The notes: a model not told the origin generated them from the sequence alone. 64,000 nt of DNA from Cryobacterium sp. MP_M3 (GCF_015752155.1 NZ_JADOVI010000007.1:62001-126000); one strand, 5' to 3'; positions 46,159-56,147 are shown, numbered from the stretch's first letter. Program-made: numbers and translations.

Positions 46159-47081
46159 TCGATCAGGGTCCGGCCGGTCAGCCGGAGGAAGACGTCTTCG
46201 AGGCTGGAGCGCCGCACCAGGCTGGTGATCGGCCGGAGCCCCGCGTCGATGATGCGCACCAGCTCGGATTCCCCGTTCTCGCTGTAGATCAGGATGCGGT
46301 CGGGCAGCACCTCGATCCGGTCGCCCATCCCGGCGATCCGCCCGGCGACCTCGGCGTTGAGGTCGGAGCCGAAGCGCACCTCGAGCACCTCCCGTGACGA
46401 GTACCGCCGGATCAACTCGGCCGGCGCGCCCTCGGCCATGATCACGCCCTTGTCGACGACGACCAGCCGGTCGCAGAGCTGTTCGGCCTCGTCCATGTAG
46501 TGGGTGGTGAGCAGCAGTGTCGTGCCCTGTTCCTTGAGCCGGAACAGCCGGTCCCAGAGGATGTGCCTGGCCTGCGGGTCGACCCCGGTGGTCGGCTCGT
46601 CGAGCAGCAGGATGCTCGGGTCGTTGATCAGCGCCCGCGCGATTGTGAGGCGACGCTTCATGCCCCCGGACAGGGCGTCCACCTTGGATTTCGCCTTCTC
46701 GGTCAGCTGCGCGAACTCGAGCAGCTCGTCGGCCCGGCGCGCCACCTGGGCGCGCGGCAGGCCGAAGTACCGGCCGTAGACGAGCAGGTTCTCCCGCACC
46801 CGCAACTCGGTGTCGAGGTTGTCGGCCTGCGGCACCACGCCGAGGCGCGAGCGGATCTCCGGCCCGCGCCGGTCGGGGTCCATTCCGAGGATGCTCAGCG
46901 TGCCGGCCGTGCGGGTCGACACCGCGCCGACCATCCGCATGGTCGTCGACTTGCCGGCCCCGTTGGGCCCGAGGAGGCCGAACGATTCTCCGGCGGCCAC
47001 CTCGAAGGAGACGCCGTCGACGGCGGCGAATTCCTTGTATTTCTTCACGAGGTTCTCGGCGACAATCACAGGCTCCGACAC
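46155..47081 (-). CDS. ABC transporter ATPase, DrrA/NodI-like
   Basis: A 308-residue ATPase of the drug-resistance DrrA family. Walker A GPNGAGKSTTMRM, Q-loop GVVPQADNLDTELRVRENL (the NodI/DrrA-type signature), ABC signature LSGGMKRRLTIA, Walker B ILLLDEPTTGVDP, and a C-terminal domain of about 80 residues. It energises the two following ABC-2 permeases. It starts with GTG behind GGGGA; TACAGT lies 8 nt upstream. The cassette is divergent from another ABC exporter, 57 nt apart. Confidence 0.92.
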   Translation of the reverse strand: MSEPVIVAENLVKKYKEFAAVDGVSFEVAAGESFGLLGPNGAGKSTTMRMVGAVSTRTAGTLSILGMDPDRRGPEIRSRLGVVPQADNLDTELRVRENLLVYGRYFGLPRAQVARRADELLEFAQLTEKAKSKVDALSGGMKRRLTIARALINDPSILLLDEPTTGVDPQARHILWDRLFRLKEQGTTLLLTTHYMDEAEQLCDRLVVVDKGVIMAEGAPAELIRRYSSREVLEVRFGSDLNAEVAGRIAGMGDRIEVLPDRILIYSENGESELVRIIDAGLRPITSLVRRSSLEDVFLRLTGRTLIE

Positions 47082-47126
47082 AGTTCCCCACTGTAGACGG
47101 AACGACCGGCACCCGGCCGTTGCGGT

Positions 47127-47132
47127 TAAGCT
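47127..47132 (+). promoter_or_regulatory. -10 box of the fused ABC exporter, leaderless arrangement
   Basis: TAAGCT, then CAATTG, then GTG 47139. This spacing selects the GTG over the TTG at 47136. Confidence 0.5.
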
Positions 47133-47138
47133 CAATTG

Positions 47139-49433
47139 GTGAGCACCCCGAACAACAGCACGACCAGCACCAGCCCAGCCGGCACCCCCGGACCCGCCGC
47201 CCCCACCACCCGACGGGCCCGCTTCGGCCGGATGGGCCGTCGCACCGGGGCCGCGTCCGGGCCGCGGGCGAAGTTCAGCCAGCTGCTCCCCTACCTCCTC
47301 GAGCACAAGCGTGTGCTCAGCGTCGTCATCGTGCTGAGCATCCTCGGCGCCTTGGCCAGCCTCGCCCAGCCGCTGCTGGTCAGCCAGGTCATCACGGTCG
47401 TGCAGAAGGGCAATCCGCTCGGCGCGCTCGTCTGGGGGCTGATCGGGCTCGTGGTGGTCTCCGGTCTGATCAGCGGTTACCAGCACTACCTCCTGCAGCG
47501 CACCGGCGAGGGCGTGGTGCTCTCCAGCCGCCGCAAACTGATCGGCCGGATGCTGCGCCTCCCGATCAGCGAATTCGACACCCGCCGCACCGGCGACCTC
47601 GTCTCCCGGGTCGGCTCGGACACCACCCTGTTGCGCGCGGTGCTCACCCAGGGGCTCGTCGAGGCGATCGGCGGGTCGCTCACCTTCCTCGGCGCGCTGA
47701 TCGCGATGCTCGTCATCGACCCGGTGCTGCTCGGGCTGACCGTGCTGGTGATCGCGGCATCCGTCGTCACCGTGACCCTGCTCTCGCAGCGGATCCGGGT
47801 GGCCAGCCTCGCGGCGCAGGTGAAGGTCGGCGACCTGGCCGCGAGCGTGGAGCGCGCCATCAGCGCGGTGCGCACGGTGCGGGCCTCGAACGCGACCGAC
47901 CGCGAGATCGCCGCCGTGGAGGAGGACGCCGTCGGCGCGTGGAAGATGGGCATCCAGGTCGCGAAGATCTCCGCCCTGGTCGTGCCCATCGCCGGGATCG
48001 CCATGCAGGTGTCGTTCCTCGTCGTGCTCGGCGTCGGCGGGTTCCGAGTGGCGAGCGGCAGCATCACGGTCGCGAACCTGATCGCGTTCATCCTCTTCCT
48101 GTTCCTGATGATCGTGCCGCTCGGCCAGGCCTTCGGGGCGATCACCTCCGTCAACTCCGCGCTCGGCGCGCTCGGCCGGATCCAGGAGATCATCGACCTG
48201 CCCGCCGAGGACCAGTTCGACCGGGACATCGCCCCGCTGGCGATCACCGTGGGCGCCGCCAACGAATCGGTGCGACCGGATGCCCCGGCGATCTCCTTCG
48301 AGGACGTGCACTTCGGCTACGCGCTGACAGCGGAGGTCGAGTCCGACGCCGATGCCGCAGCCGCAGCAGCCGCAGCAGCAGCGAGCGTCGAGACCGTCGC
48401 CTCCGCGCCGTCCCTGCTCGAAACCGTCATCGTGGCCCCGGCCGTGATCGAGGCCGTGCTCGCCGAGCCTGACCTGCTCGAGGCGGATCTCGCCGCAACG
48501 GAGGCCGCGGCCACCGCGGCGGCCCTGGCCGCGATGGACACGGCCGCAGGCACGGACGGCCAGCGGCTTCCCACCGCAGCCGACCTGTTCGACACGGTCC
48601 CGGCCGACCAGGCCTCCACGCCCGAAGGCACCGTGCCCACGCCGGAACCGGGGCCCGAACCGAGGCCCGTGCCCGAACCCGCGCCGACGACGGCAGGCTC
48701 GGCCCCGGCCACCGCAGCGGCCCCCGCCGCCGCCTCGGCCGAGCCCGAGCCGCGACCGGTGCTCCGCGGGGTCTCCTTCACCGCCCCACGCGGCCTGCGC
48801 ACCGCCCTGGTCGGGCCGTCCGGCGCCGGGAAGAGCACGATCCTCGCCCTGATCGAGCGGTTCTACGACCCGAACGCCGGCGTTGTGCGCCTCGGCGGGC
48901 TGGACATCCGCACCCTGGACCGCACGGCCCTGCGCTCCCAGATCGGTTACGTCGAACAGGACGCACCCGTGCTCGCCGGCTCGCTGCGGGACAACCTCAC
49001 CCTGGCCACACCGGACGCGACCGACGAGGAATGCATCGCCGTGCTGCACGCCGTCAACCTCGGCGAGGTGCTCGACCGTGACCCGGCGGGGCTCGGCGCG
49101 GCGGTGGGCGAGTCCGGCGTCATGCTCTCCGGCGGCGAACGCCAACGGCTGGCGATCGCCCGGGCGCTGCTCGCGGCGCCGCCGATCCTGCTGCTGGACG
49201 AGTCGACGTCGAGCCTCGACGGGGTCAACGAGCAGATGATGCGGGCCGCGATCGACGCCGTCGCCGTGAACCGCACCCTGATCGTGATCGCGCACCGGCT
49301 CTCGACCGTGGTCGACTCGGACCAGATCGTGGTGCTCGACCACGGACAGGTCATCGGCACCGGCACCCACTCCGAACTGGTCGCCTCCACCCCGCTCTAC
49401 CGCGAGCTCGCCAAGCACCAGTTGCTCGTCTAA
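47139..49433 (+). CDS. ABC exporter, fused permease-ATPase, with a large Ala/Pro-rich insertion
   Basis: A 764-residue type IV exporter half-transporter (MsbA/LmrA-like). The transmembrane domain (about 45-330, six helices) holds LPISEFDTRRTGDLVSRVGSDT. The ATPase domain starts AISFEDVHFGY (A-loop Tyr394), then is interrupted for about 140 residues by Ala, Glu, Pro and Thr-rich sequence with runs of Ala and EPGPEPRPVPEPAP, resuming at PVLRGVSFTAPRG (from 540). Walker A is GPSGAGKS (559-566), the signature LSGGERQRLAIARALL, Walker B ILLLDESTSSLDG, H-loop AHRLST. Catalytic motifs are intact, so it should be active. Cargo unknown. Confidence 0.9.
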   Translation: MSTPNNSTTSTSPAGTPGPAAPTTRRARFGRMGRRTGAASGPRAKFSQLLPYLLEHKRVLSVVIVLSILGALASLAQPLLVSQVITVVQKGNPLGALVWGLIGLVVVSGLISGYQHYLLQRTGEGVVLSSRRKLIGRMLRLPISEFDTRRTGDLVSRVGSDTTLLRAVLTQGLVEAIGGSLTFLGALIAMLVIDPVLLGLTVLVIAASVVTVTLLSQRIRVASLAAQVKVGDLAASVERAISAVRTVRASNATDREIAAVEEDAVGAWKMGIQVAKISALVVPIAGIAMQVSFLVVLGVGGFRVASGSITVANLIAFILFLFLMIVPLGQAFGAITSVNSALGALGRIQEIIDLPAEDQFDRDIAPLAITVGAANESVRPDAPAISFEDVHFGYALTAEVESDADAAAAAAAAAASVETVASAPSLLETVIVAPAVIEAVLAEPDLLEADLAATEAAATAAALAAMDTAAGTDGQRLPTAADLFDTVPADQASTPEGTVPTPEPGPEPRPVPEPAPTTAGSAPATAAAPAAASAEPEPRPVLRGVSFTAPRGLRTALVGPSGAGKSTILALIERFYDPNAGVVRLGGLDIRTLDRTALRSQIGYVEQDAPVLAGSLRDNLTLATPDATDEECIAVLHAVNLGEVLDRDPAGLGAAVGESGVMLSGGERQRLAIARALLAAPPILLLDESTSSLDGVNEQMMRAAIDAVAVNRTLIVIAHRLSTVVDSDQIVVLDHGQVIGTGTHSELVASTPLYRELAKHQLLV

Positions 49434-49466
49434 CGCCCTCCCCTGTCCGGAATCAACGCGGGCAGG

Positions 49467-52400
49467 TCAGCGGGCGAAGCGGAGGGTCACCAGCTGGAAC
49501 GGGCGCAACTCGAGCACCAGGGCGCCGCCGTCGGCCGAGAACACGGCACGCGCATCCGCGAGCGGGCGTTCGAGCAGGTCGGTCTCGGTCACCTCCGTGG
49601 TCTCGAACCGAGGGATGACCCGCGCCGTCGTCCGGCCGCCGTGCGCCTCGTAGAGCCGCACCACGACATCCCCGCTGCGGTCCTCGGCGAGCTTGACGGC
49701 CTCGATCACGACCGCGGGGTTGTCAACCTCGAACAAAGGGTCGATCCGCCCGGTCGCCACTCCGGCCACGGTGCGCAGTGGCAGGTTCAGCCGGTACCCC
49801 TCGGCCACCGCGTCGCCGATCGTGGCGCCGAGCCGGATCGAGACCCGGAGGGCGTGTTCACCCTGGTCGGCGGTCGGGTCGGGGAACACGGCCGCGCGCA
49901 GCAGCGACAGGCGGACGGTCGTCGCACTGTGGCCGGCGGCATCAGTGTCCCTGGTGATGTCGTGGCCGTAGGTGGAGTCGTTGGCCACGGCCACCCCGTA
50001 GCCCGGTTCGCCCACGTGCACCCAGCGGTGCGCGCAGGTTTCGAATCGGGCCGCGTCCCAGGACGTGTTCGCGTGTGTGGCCCGGTAGACGTGGCCGAAC
50101 TGGATCTCGGAGGCCGCGCGTTCGGCATGGAGGTCGAGCGGGAACGCGAGCTTGAGCAGCTTCTGCCGCTCGTGCCAGTCGATGCTCAGGGCCAGGTCGA
50201 TGCTGCGAGCGCCGGCCGCCAGGCTGATCAGCTGCACGACATGGGAGGCCCCGAAGGACCGGCTGACCCGAACCTCGGCGACCTCGGCGGAGTCCCGGAC
50301 GACCTCGACGGCATCCGCCGCGGTCAGCCTGGTCGCCGTGCGCTTGTAGTGCTGGTCGATGTCCCAGGCATCCCACTGGGTGGGGGTGTCCCGGTGAAGC
50401 TGGAGCAGGTTGCCGCGCTCGCCGGCGGGGATCAGCTCGCGGCCTGCGCCGAGGTCGCGGAGCGAGGAGAACAGTCCGTCGGCGTCGATCGTCACCGCGA
50501 CGAGTCCGTTGGCGAGCACGATGCCGTCGGCGGTGCGTTCCACCGTGACCGGAAGCGGGCGAGCCGTCGCCCCCCCAGTCGCCCCCGCGGTCGCCCCGGC
50601 CCCGAGCCCGGCGATGCCCCGCACCGGGTACGGCCCGGCATTGAGGGTGACCGATCGCTCGCCCGTGCCGCAGAGCGCCGTCACCGAGTCCGCCACCAGG
50701 CCGTGCAGTGCGTCTGCGACCTCGGCGTAGTGCCGCTCGGCCTCCTGGTGCACCCAGGCGATCGACGACCCGGGCAGGATGTCGTGGAATTGCTGGAGCA
50801 GCACGGTGTGCCAGGCCTGCTGGAGCTCGTCGTAGGGGTACGCGGCGTCCGTGCGCACCGCAGCGGTGCTCGCCCACAGCTCCGCCTCACGCAGCAGGTG
50901 CTCGCTGCGCCGGTTGCCGCGCTTGGTGCGGGCCTGCGAGGTGTACGTGCCGCGGTGGAACTCGAGGTACAGCTCCCCCGACCAGACCGGCGGCTGCGCG
51001 TACTCGGCCTCCGCCGTCTCGAAGAACCGCCGCGGCGTCGACAGCTCGACCGTGGGTGACCCCTCCAGGGACGCGGTTCGGCGGGCCGCGGCGATCATCT
51101 CGCCGGTCGGGCCTCCCCCGCCGTCGCCCCAGCCGAACGGCACCAGCGAGGTGTTCGCGACACCCTTCTCGGCATAGTTGCGTTGCGCGCGGGCCAGCTC
51201 CGCCCCGGACAGCTCGGCGTTATAGGTGTCGACGGGCGGGAAATGCGTGAAGATCCGGGTGCCGTCGATTCCCTCCCAGAGGAAGGTGTGGTGCGGCATC
51301 AGGTTGGTCTCGTTCCACGAGGTCTTCTGGGTCAGGAACCACCGCGACCTGGCCGCCGCCACGATCTGCGGCAGCGCCGCCGAGTAGCCGAAGGAGTCGG
51401 GCAGCCAGACCTCGAGCGGTTCGACGCCGAGCTCCTCCATGAAGAAACGCTTGCCGGCCACGAACTGGCGGGCGAGCGCCTCGCCGCCGGGCATGTTCGT
51501 GTCCGACTCCACCCACATGCCGCCGACCGGCACGAACCGGCCCGCAGCGACCTGCGCCTTCACCCGCTTGAACAGTTCGGGGTAGTGCTCCTTGAGCCAG
51601 GCGTACTGCTGGGCGGATGACGCGGCGAAGGCGAAGTCCGGATTCTCCTCGATCAGGGCCAGCACGTTCGAGAACGTGCGGGCGACCTTGCGCACGGTCT
51701 CCCGCACCGGCCAGAGCCAGGCGCTGTCGATGTGCGCGTGGCCGACGGCATGCAGCCGGTGCGCGCTCGCGTAGGCCGGGAGCGCGAGCACCGGGGCGAG
51801 CGCGGCCCGCCCGGCCGCCGCCGTGCCGGAGACGTCCTCCGGGTCCATCAGGTCGATGCATCGCTCCAGGGCGTGCAGGATCTCCGCCCGCCGCGGCAGC
51901 GCCTTCGGCAGCTGGCGCTGCAGGCCGTCGAGGGTCCAGAAGTCCTGTAGGAGTTCCCAGACAGTCTCGTCCCGCAGGGCCAGGTCGACCTGGCGCAGCG
52001 TGTAGATCGGTTCGGTGCCGGCCGTCGCCGGGTCGCCCAGCTCGGTGGGCACGAAGGTGAAGCCGCTCGTGACATCCGGGTTGGACGCCGCCTCGAGGTA
52101 CAGGTCGACGGTGCCGCCCGGCGGCAGGGCGAGGGGCACACTGCGGTTCCGGGGCGAGACCGCCTTGAGGATGACGCCGGCCGGCGACCAGGCGATGCCC
52201 TCGGCCTGGAATCCGGGGGTGGCGGTGCTGAAGCCGAGGTCGACGACCACCTCGAGCCGGGTGGACTCGTCGATGTCCCAGCCGGCCGGGACCGTCCCGG
52301 TCGCGTGGAACCAGGTGGTGCCCCACGGGCGTCCCCACGGGTGGCCGGTCTGGAACGGCCGGTATTCCTGCGCGAGGGCCTCGTCGAATCCCACGGGTTC

Positions 52401-52520
52401 GCCCGGCGCCACCCACGCGGCGAGCGTGAGCGGCACGGCAATCCGGTGGACCGCCGGGGCGAGCCTCTCCCGGACGAACCGGTCGATCCGCAGTTGAACG
52501 AGCGCGCTGTCGTCATGCAT
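49467..52520 (-). CDS. Alpha-mannosidase, GH38
   Basis: A 1017-residue glycosidase without a signal peptide, so cytosolic. N-terminal region (1-250), then the GH38 catalytic domain: LHAVGHAHIDSAWLWPVRET (zinc His/Asp), WLPDSFGYSAALPQIV with the nucleophilic Asp, WVESDTNMPGGEALARQFV, and LVPFGWGDGGGGPT. A mid helical domain (QFHDILPGSSIAWVHQEA) and C-terminal beta domains follow. It removes alpha-linked mannose from imported or recycled glycans. ATG 52520 sits 6 nt behind TATGAT, which decides against an in-frame start at 52562. Confidence 0.94.
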   Translation of the reverse strand: MHDDSALVQLRIDRFVRERLAPAVHRIAVPLTLAAWVAPGEPVGFDEALAQEYRPFQTGHPWGRPWGTTWFHATGTVPAGWDIDESTRLEVVVDLGFSTATPGFQAEGIAWSPAGVILKAVSPRNRSVPLALPPGGTVDLYLEAASNPDVTSGFTFVPTELGDPATAGTEPIYTLRQVDLALRDETVWELLQDFWTLDGLQRQLPKALPRRAEILHALERCIDLMDPEDVSGTAAAGRAALAPVLALPAYASAHRLHAVGHAHIDSAWLWPVRETVRKVARTFSNVLALIEENPDFAFAASSAQQYAWLKEHYPELFKRVKAQVAAGRFVPVGGMWVESDTNMPGGEALARQFVAGKRFFMEELGVEPLEVWLPDSFGYSAALPQIVAAARSRWFLTQKTSWNETNLMPHHTFLWEGIDGTRIFTHFPPVDTYNAELSGAELARAQRNYAEKGVANTSLVPFGWGDGGGGPTGEMIAAARRTASLEGSPTVELSTPRRFFETAEAEYAQPPVWSGELYLEFHRGTYTSQARTKRGNRRSEHLLREAELWASTAAVRTDAAYPYDELQQAWHTVLLQQFHDILPGSSIAWVHQEAERHYAEVADALHGLVADSVTALCGTGERSVTLNAGPYPVRGIAGLGAGATAGATGGATARPLPVTVERTADGIVLANGLVAVTIDADGLFSSLRDLGAGRELIPAGERGNLLQLHRDTPTQWDAWDIDQHYKRTATRLTAADAVEVVRDSAEVAEVRVSRSFGASHVVQLISLAAGARSIDLALSIDWHERQKLLKLAFPLDLHAERAASEIQFGHVYRATHANTSWDAARFETCAHRWVHVGEPGYGVAVANDSTYGHDITRDTDAAGHSATTVRLSLLRAAVFPDPTADQGEHALRVSIRLGATIGDAVAEGYRLNLPLRTVAGVATGRIDPLFEVDNPAVVIEAVKLAEDRSGDVVVRLYEAHGGRTTARVIPRFETTEVTETDLLERPLADARAVFSADGGALVLELRPFQLVTLRFAR

Positions 52521-52526
52521 GCCTGC

Positions 52527-52532
52527 ATCATA
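52527..52532 (-). promoter_or_regulatory. -10 box of the GH38 gene, leaderless arrangement
   Basis: TATGAT on the minus strand, then GCAGGC, then ATG 52520. Confidence 0.55.
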
Positions 52533-52582
52533 CGACCGAGGTTCTTCCCGGCCGGGAGACACCTTCCTCGCTCGGCCGGGAG

Positions 52583-52630
52583 AGTGCAGTTTTGGCCCCC
52601 CAGCACCGCTGAGGGGGCCAAAAGTGCACT
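52583..52630. terminator. Long-armed hairpin after pckG
   Basis: Arm 52583-52600 (AGTGCAGTTTTGGCCCCC) pairs with 52613-52630 with one mismatch, and CAGC (52601-52604) with GCTG inside. It lies 50 nt beyond the pckG stop and upstream of the GH38 promoter. On the minus strand it probably ends the pckG transcript; it also resembles a dispersed palindromic repeat. Confidence 0.75.
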
Positions 52631-52655
52631 TTCGCGCATCCCGGCGGAGGCCCGT

Positions 52656-52680
52656 GGGGGGCGGGCGGGGAGGAGCGGGG
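52656..52680 (+). other. G-quadruplex motif at the pckG 3' end
   Basis: Runs of six, three, four and four G with short loops on the plus strand end immediately at the pckG stop codon. The pckG transcript is C-rich here. Confidence 0.5.
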
Positions 52681-54531
52681 TTAGGCGCGGAGGTTGTAGC
52701 GCACGCTGGCGAGCTCGGCCTGGAGGGCCGGCGGCACGCGGTCGCCGAACTGGGCGAAGTACTCCTCGGTGAGGTCGCACTCGGCCAGCCAGGACGCGTG
52801 GTCGATGTGGAAGAGCTGCTCCACCGCGTCGGCCGACAGGTGGAGGCCGTCCAGATCGAGGCCGCCCTGGACGGGGAGGCGTCCGATCGGGGTGTCGACG
52901 GCCTGCGCCTTGCCCTCGACCCGGCGCACGATCCACTCGATCACGCGCGAGTTCTCGCCGAAACCGGGCCAGAGGAAGCTGCCGTCGTGACCCTTGCGGA
53001 ACCAGTTCACCTGGAAGATCGCCGGCGCCTTGGCGCCGAGTCCCTTGCCGACTGCGAGCCAGTGCGCCCAGTAGTCGGCCATGTTGTAGCCGCAGAACGG
53101 GAGCATCGCGAACGGGTCGCGGCGCAGTTCGCCGACGATGCCCTCCGCGGCGGCGGTCTTCTCCGAGGCGATGGTGGCGCCCATGAACACGCCGTGCTTC
53201 CAGCTGCGGGCCTGGGCGACGAGCGGCACGTTGGTGGCGCGGCGGCCGCCGAAGAGGATGGCGTCGATCGGAACGCCGCCGAACGCCTCCCAGTCGTCGG
53301 AGATCGACGGGCACTGGGACGCGGCGACGGTGAACCGGGAGTTGGGGTGCGCGGCCGGGGTGCTCGAGGCGGGCGTCCAGTCGTTGCCCTCCCAGTCGAT
53401 CAGGTGGCTCGGCGGCGTCTCGGTGAGGCCCTCCCACCAGACGTCTCCGTCGTCACGCAGTGCGACGTTCGTGAAGATCGTGTTGCCCCAGACGGTGGCG
53501 ACGGCCGTCGGGTTGGTGACCTCGCCGGTGCCGGGGGCGACGCCGAAGAAGCCGGCCTCCGGGTTGATCGCCCACAGGCGCCCGTCGGTGCCGGGACGCA
53601 GCCAGGCGATGTCGTCGCCGATGGTCTCGACCTTCCAGCCGGGGATGGTGGGGCGCAGCATCGACAGGTTGGTCTTGCCACAGGCCGACGGGAACGCGGC
53701 GGCCAGGTGGGAGACGCCGCCCTCGGGGGAGGTGACCTTGATCAGGAGCATGTGCTCGGCGAGCCAGCCCTCGTCACGGGCCATCACCGAGGCGATCCGC
53801 AGCGCGAAGGACTTCTTGGAGAGCAGCGCGTTGCCGCCGTAGCCGGAGCCGAAGGACCAGACCTCGCGGGTCTCCGGGAACTGCACGATGTACTTGTTGT
53901 CATTGCAGGGCCATTCGACGTCGGCGCGGTGGTGTCCCTCGGCGTCGACCAGCGGGTAACCCACGCTGTGCAGGGTGTGCACCCAGCTCGCGCCGGCCTC
54001 GATCAGGCGCAGCACCTGCACGCCCATCCGGGTCATGATGCCCATGTTGAGCACGACGTAGGGCGAGTCGGTGATCTCCACCCCGAGCTGCGAGATGGGG
54101 CCGCCGAGCGGGCCCATCGAGAACGGCACGACGTACATGGTGCGTCCGCGCATGCTGCCGGCGAAGACCTCGGTCAGCTCGGCGCGCATCGCCACCGGGT
54201 CGGCCCAGTTGTTGGTGGGGCCGGCATCCTCCGGGTCGGTCGAGCAGATGAAGGTGCGGTCCTCGACCCGGGCGACGTCCGACGGGCTGGTGCGGGCGAG
54301 GTAGCTGTTGGGGCGCCACTCCGGGTTCAACCGGATGAGCTTGCCCTCGGTGACGAGCTGCTTGGCGAGGGCGTCGGCCTCGCGCAGGGAGCCGTCGCAC
54401 CAGACGATCGCGTCGGGCTGGGTCAACCGGGCGATTTCGTCCACCCAGGCCTGGAGGTTGGGGTCGGTGGTTCCAGCGGTGTTGCGGGACTCGCCCCCGC
54501 CGGTCTGAACTGAGACATTCGCGATGGTCAT
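52681..54531 (-). CDS. pckG: Phosphoenolpyruvate carboxykinase (GTP)
   Basis: A 616-residue GTP-dependent PEPCK converting oxaloacetate and GTP to PEP, the first committed step of gluconeogenesis. Motifs: [21 protein letters not shown] (substrate site, in parts), [25 protein letters not shown], the GTP P-loop [15 protein letters not shown], metal-site TIGDDIAWL and the guanine-site region GRRATNVPL. Length is normal. ATG 54531 has AAAGG seven bases upstream. It is divergent from a RamB-like regulator, which suggests control by acetate or carbon status. Confidence 0.96.
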   Translation of the reverse strand: MTIANVSVQTGGGESRNTAGTTDPNLQAWVDEIARLTQPDAIVWCDGSLREADALAKQLVTEGKLIRLNPEWRPNSYLARTSPSDVARVEDRTFICSTDPEDAGPTNNWADPVAMRAELTEVFAGSMRGRTMYVVPFSMGPLGGPISQLGVEITDSPYVVLNMGIMTRMGVQVLRLIEAGASWVHTLHSVGYPLVDAEGHHRADVEWPCNDNKYIVQFPETREVWSFGSGYGGNALLSKKSFALRIASVMARDEGWLAEHMLLIKVTSPEGGVSHLAAAFPSACGKTNLSMLRPTIPGWKVETIGDDIAWLRPGTDGRLWAINPEAGFFGVAPGTGEVTNPTAVATVWGNTIFTNVALRDDGDVWWEGLTETPPSHLIDWEGNDWTPASSTPAAHPNSRFTVAASQCPSISDDWEAFGGVPIDAILFGGRRATNVPLVAQARSWKHGVFMGATIASEKTAAAEGIVGELRRDPFAMLPFCGYNMADYWAHWLAVGKGLGAKAPAIFQVNWFRKGHDGSFLWPGFGENSRVIEWIVRRVEGKAQAVDTPIGRLPVQGGLDLDGLHLSADAVEQLFHIDHASWLAECDLTEEYFAQFGDRVPPALQAELASVRYNLRA

Positions 54532-54570
54532 CTCCTGGCCTTTCGTCTTCGATCGGGTGCATCGGATGGG

Positions 54571-54649
54571 TAACTTTGCCCGGTAAATCAAGAATGCGCC
54601 TATTTCGCGCATTCCGTGGGCAAACTTTCCGTTAAGAATCGCGATTCTT
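54571..54649. promoter_or_regulatory. Cluster of operator-like inverted repeats between pckG and the RamB-like gene
   Basis: Three structures lie in a 134-nt divergent gap: TTTGCCC (54575-54581) facing GGGCAAA (54618-54624), GAATGCGC (54592-54599) facing GCGCATTC (54607-54614), and the perfect 16-bp palindrome AAGAATCGCGATTCTT (54634-54649). From memory, RamB of corynebacteria recognises AACTTTGCAAA-like sites; AACTTTGCCC at 54572-54581 and AAAGTTTGCCC (minus, 54618-54628) are close to that. These are probably sites for the adjacent regulator. Confidence 0.6.
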
Positions 54650-54659
54650 TCGGTAATGT
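54632..54659 (+). promoter_or_regulatory. Promoter of the RamB-like gene, leaderless
   Basis: -35 TTAAGA (54632-54637), a 16-nt spacer, -10 TAATGT (54654-54659), then TAAGGA and ATG 54666. The 16-bp palindrome spans the -35 box and spacer, which fits autorepression. Confidence 0.6.
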
Positions 54660-54665
54660 TAAGGA

Positions 54666-56108
54666 ATGCCCACACGTGCCTCCGACCTCGTCACTCTCGG
54701 CCTGCGCATCCGTCATTTCCGCGGCGAGCGCGGCCTCACCCTCGACCAGCTCGGCGATCGGGTCGGCCTGGCCGGCAGCCAGCTCTCCCTGATCGAGAAC
54801 GGGCGGCGCGAGCCCAAGCTGTCGACGCTGCAGGATGTCGCCACCGCCCTGGCCGTGCCCATCACCGAACTGCTCAGCGGTGAGGCGCCCAACACGCGGG
54901 CGGCCCTGGAGATCGAGCTCGCCCGGGCGCAGAAGAACCCGCTCTACGGTGCCCTCGGCCTGCCGACGGTGAAGGTGACCAAGGGGATGCCGCTCGCGGC
55001 GCTCGAATCCCTGCTCGGCCTGCACCGGGAACTCGCCCGCCGGGCCAGCGAGGCCATCGCCACCCCGGAGGAGGCGAGGCGGGCGAACACCGAGCTGCGC
55101 GAACTCATGCGCGAGCAGGACAACTACATGCCCGACATCGAGCAGCTCGCCGAGGACCAGGTGCGGGCATCCGGTCACGTGTCCGGCGCGCTCACCCACC
55201 GCGAGGTGAGCGTGATGGCCGAGCAGCTCGGCTTCAACCTCATCTACGTGAACGACCTGCCCAACTCGACCCGGTCGGTGACCGACCTGGTCAACCACCG
55301 CATCTACCTGCCACCGGCGTCGATCCCCGGCGGGCACGGGCTGCGCTCGATGGCGTTGCAGGCGATGGGGCACCGGCTGCTCGGCCACGAACGCCCGGAC
55401 AGCTACGCCGAGTTCCTCTGGCAGAGGCTGCAGATCAATTACTTCGCGGCAGCCTGCCTGATGCCGCGGAACGCCTCGGTCGCGTTCCTCGCCAACGCGA
55501 AACGGGAGCGCGAGCTCTCGGTCGAGGATTTCCGCGACGCATTCGGGGTGACGCACGAGGCCGCCGCCCTGCGCCTGACCAACCTGGCCACCTCCCACCT
55601 GGAGATGCCGCTGCATTTCCTGCGGGTCACCGGTGACGGCGCCCTGCAGAAGGGCTACGAGAACGACGGGCTGCCGCTGCCGGTGGACGTGACGGGCTCG
55701 ATCGAGGGTCAGTACGTCTGCAAGCAGTGGAGCGCCCGCAGCGCCTTCACCCACACCAACCGCACGACCGAGTTCTACCAGTACACCGACACCCCGGTCG
55801 GCACGTTCTGGTCGGCCACCCAGACGGGCGCGGCGGATGGCGGCGAGTTCTCGATCAGCGTCGGCGTGCCGTTCGCGCAGGCGAAGTGGTTCCGCGGCCG
55901 GGAGACCACCCAGCGGACCGTGTCCCGCTGCCCCGACGAGTCCTGCTGCCGTCGCCCGGCGTCGGAGGTCTCCTCCCGCTGGGCCGGCAAGGCCTGGCCG
56001 AGCGCCCGGTTGCACGCGCACGTGCTCTCCCCGCTGCCGAGCGGCACGTTCCCCGGCGTCGACGACACCGAGGTCTACGAGTTCTTGGAGGCGCACGCCT
56101 CGGAGTAG
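54666..56108 (+). CDS. RamB/ScfR-type XRE transcriptional regulator
   Basis: A 480-residue regulator of the short-chain fatty-acyl family. An XRE helix-turn-helix (about 12-68; [27 protein letters not shown], in parts) is followed by a linker, an IrrE/ImmA-like domain with the metal motif degenerate as [12 protein letters not shown], and a C-terminal DUF2083-type domain with [16 protein letters not shown]. RamB in corynebacteria and mycobacteria represses acetate and glyoxylate genes and itself. Here it is divergent from pckG, with several inverted repeats between. AAGGA abuts the ATG too closely for a ribosome site, which fits a leaderless mRNA. Confidence 0.88.
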   Translation: MPTRASDLVTLGLRIRHFRGERGLTLDQLGDRVGLAGSQLSLIENGRREPKLSTLQDVATALAVPITELLSGEAPNTRAALEIELARAQKNPLYGALGLPTVKVTKGMPLAALESLLGLHRELARRASEAIATPEEARRANTELRELMREQDNYMPDIEQLAEDQVRASGHVSGALTHREVSVMAEQLGFNLIYVNDLPNSTRSVTDLVNHRIYLPPASIPGGHGLRSMALQAMGHRLLGHERPDSYAEFLWQRLQINYFAAACLMPRNASVAFLANAKRERELSVEDFRDAFGVTHEAAALRLTNLATSHLEMPLHFLRVTGDGALQKGYENDGLPLPVDVTGSIEGQYVCKQWSARSAFTHTNRTTEFYQYTDTPVGTFWSATQTGAADGGEFSISVGVPFAQAKWFRGRETTQRTVSRCPDESCCRRPASEVSSRWAGKAWPSARLHAHVLSPLPSGTFPGVDDTEVYEFLEAHASE

Positions 56109-56110
56109 CA

Positions 56111-56143
56111 CGCGGCGGCGGCCCCGAAGGTGCCGCCGCCGCG
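56111..56143. terminator. Bidirectional hairpin between convergent genes
   Basis: CGCGGCGGCGGC (56111-56122) pairs perfectly with 56132-56143 across a 9-nt loop, directly after the RamB-like gene stop and beyond the 3' end of the secreted-protein gene. Confidence 0.7.
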
Positions 56144-56147
56144 CCGT

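Noticed and set aside
47082..49418. Long upstream in-frame extension of the DrrA-like ATPase, antisense to the fused exporter
   Set aside because: The ATPase fold starts at the GTG at 47081 with its own ribosome site; the extension is Gly/Arg/Asp-rich shadow.
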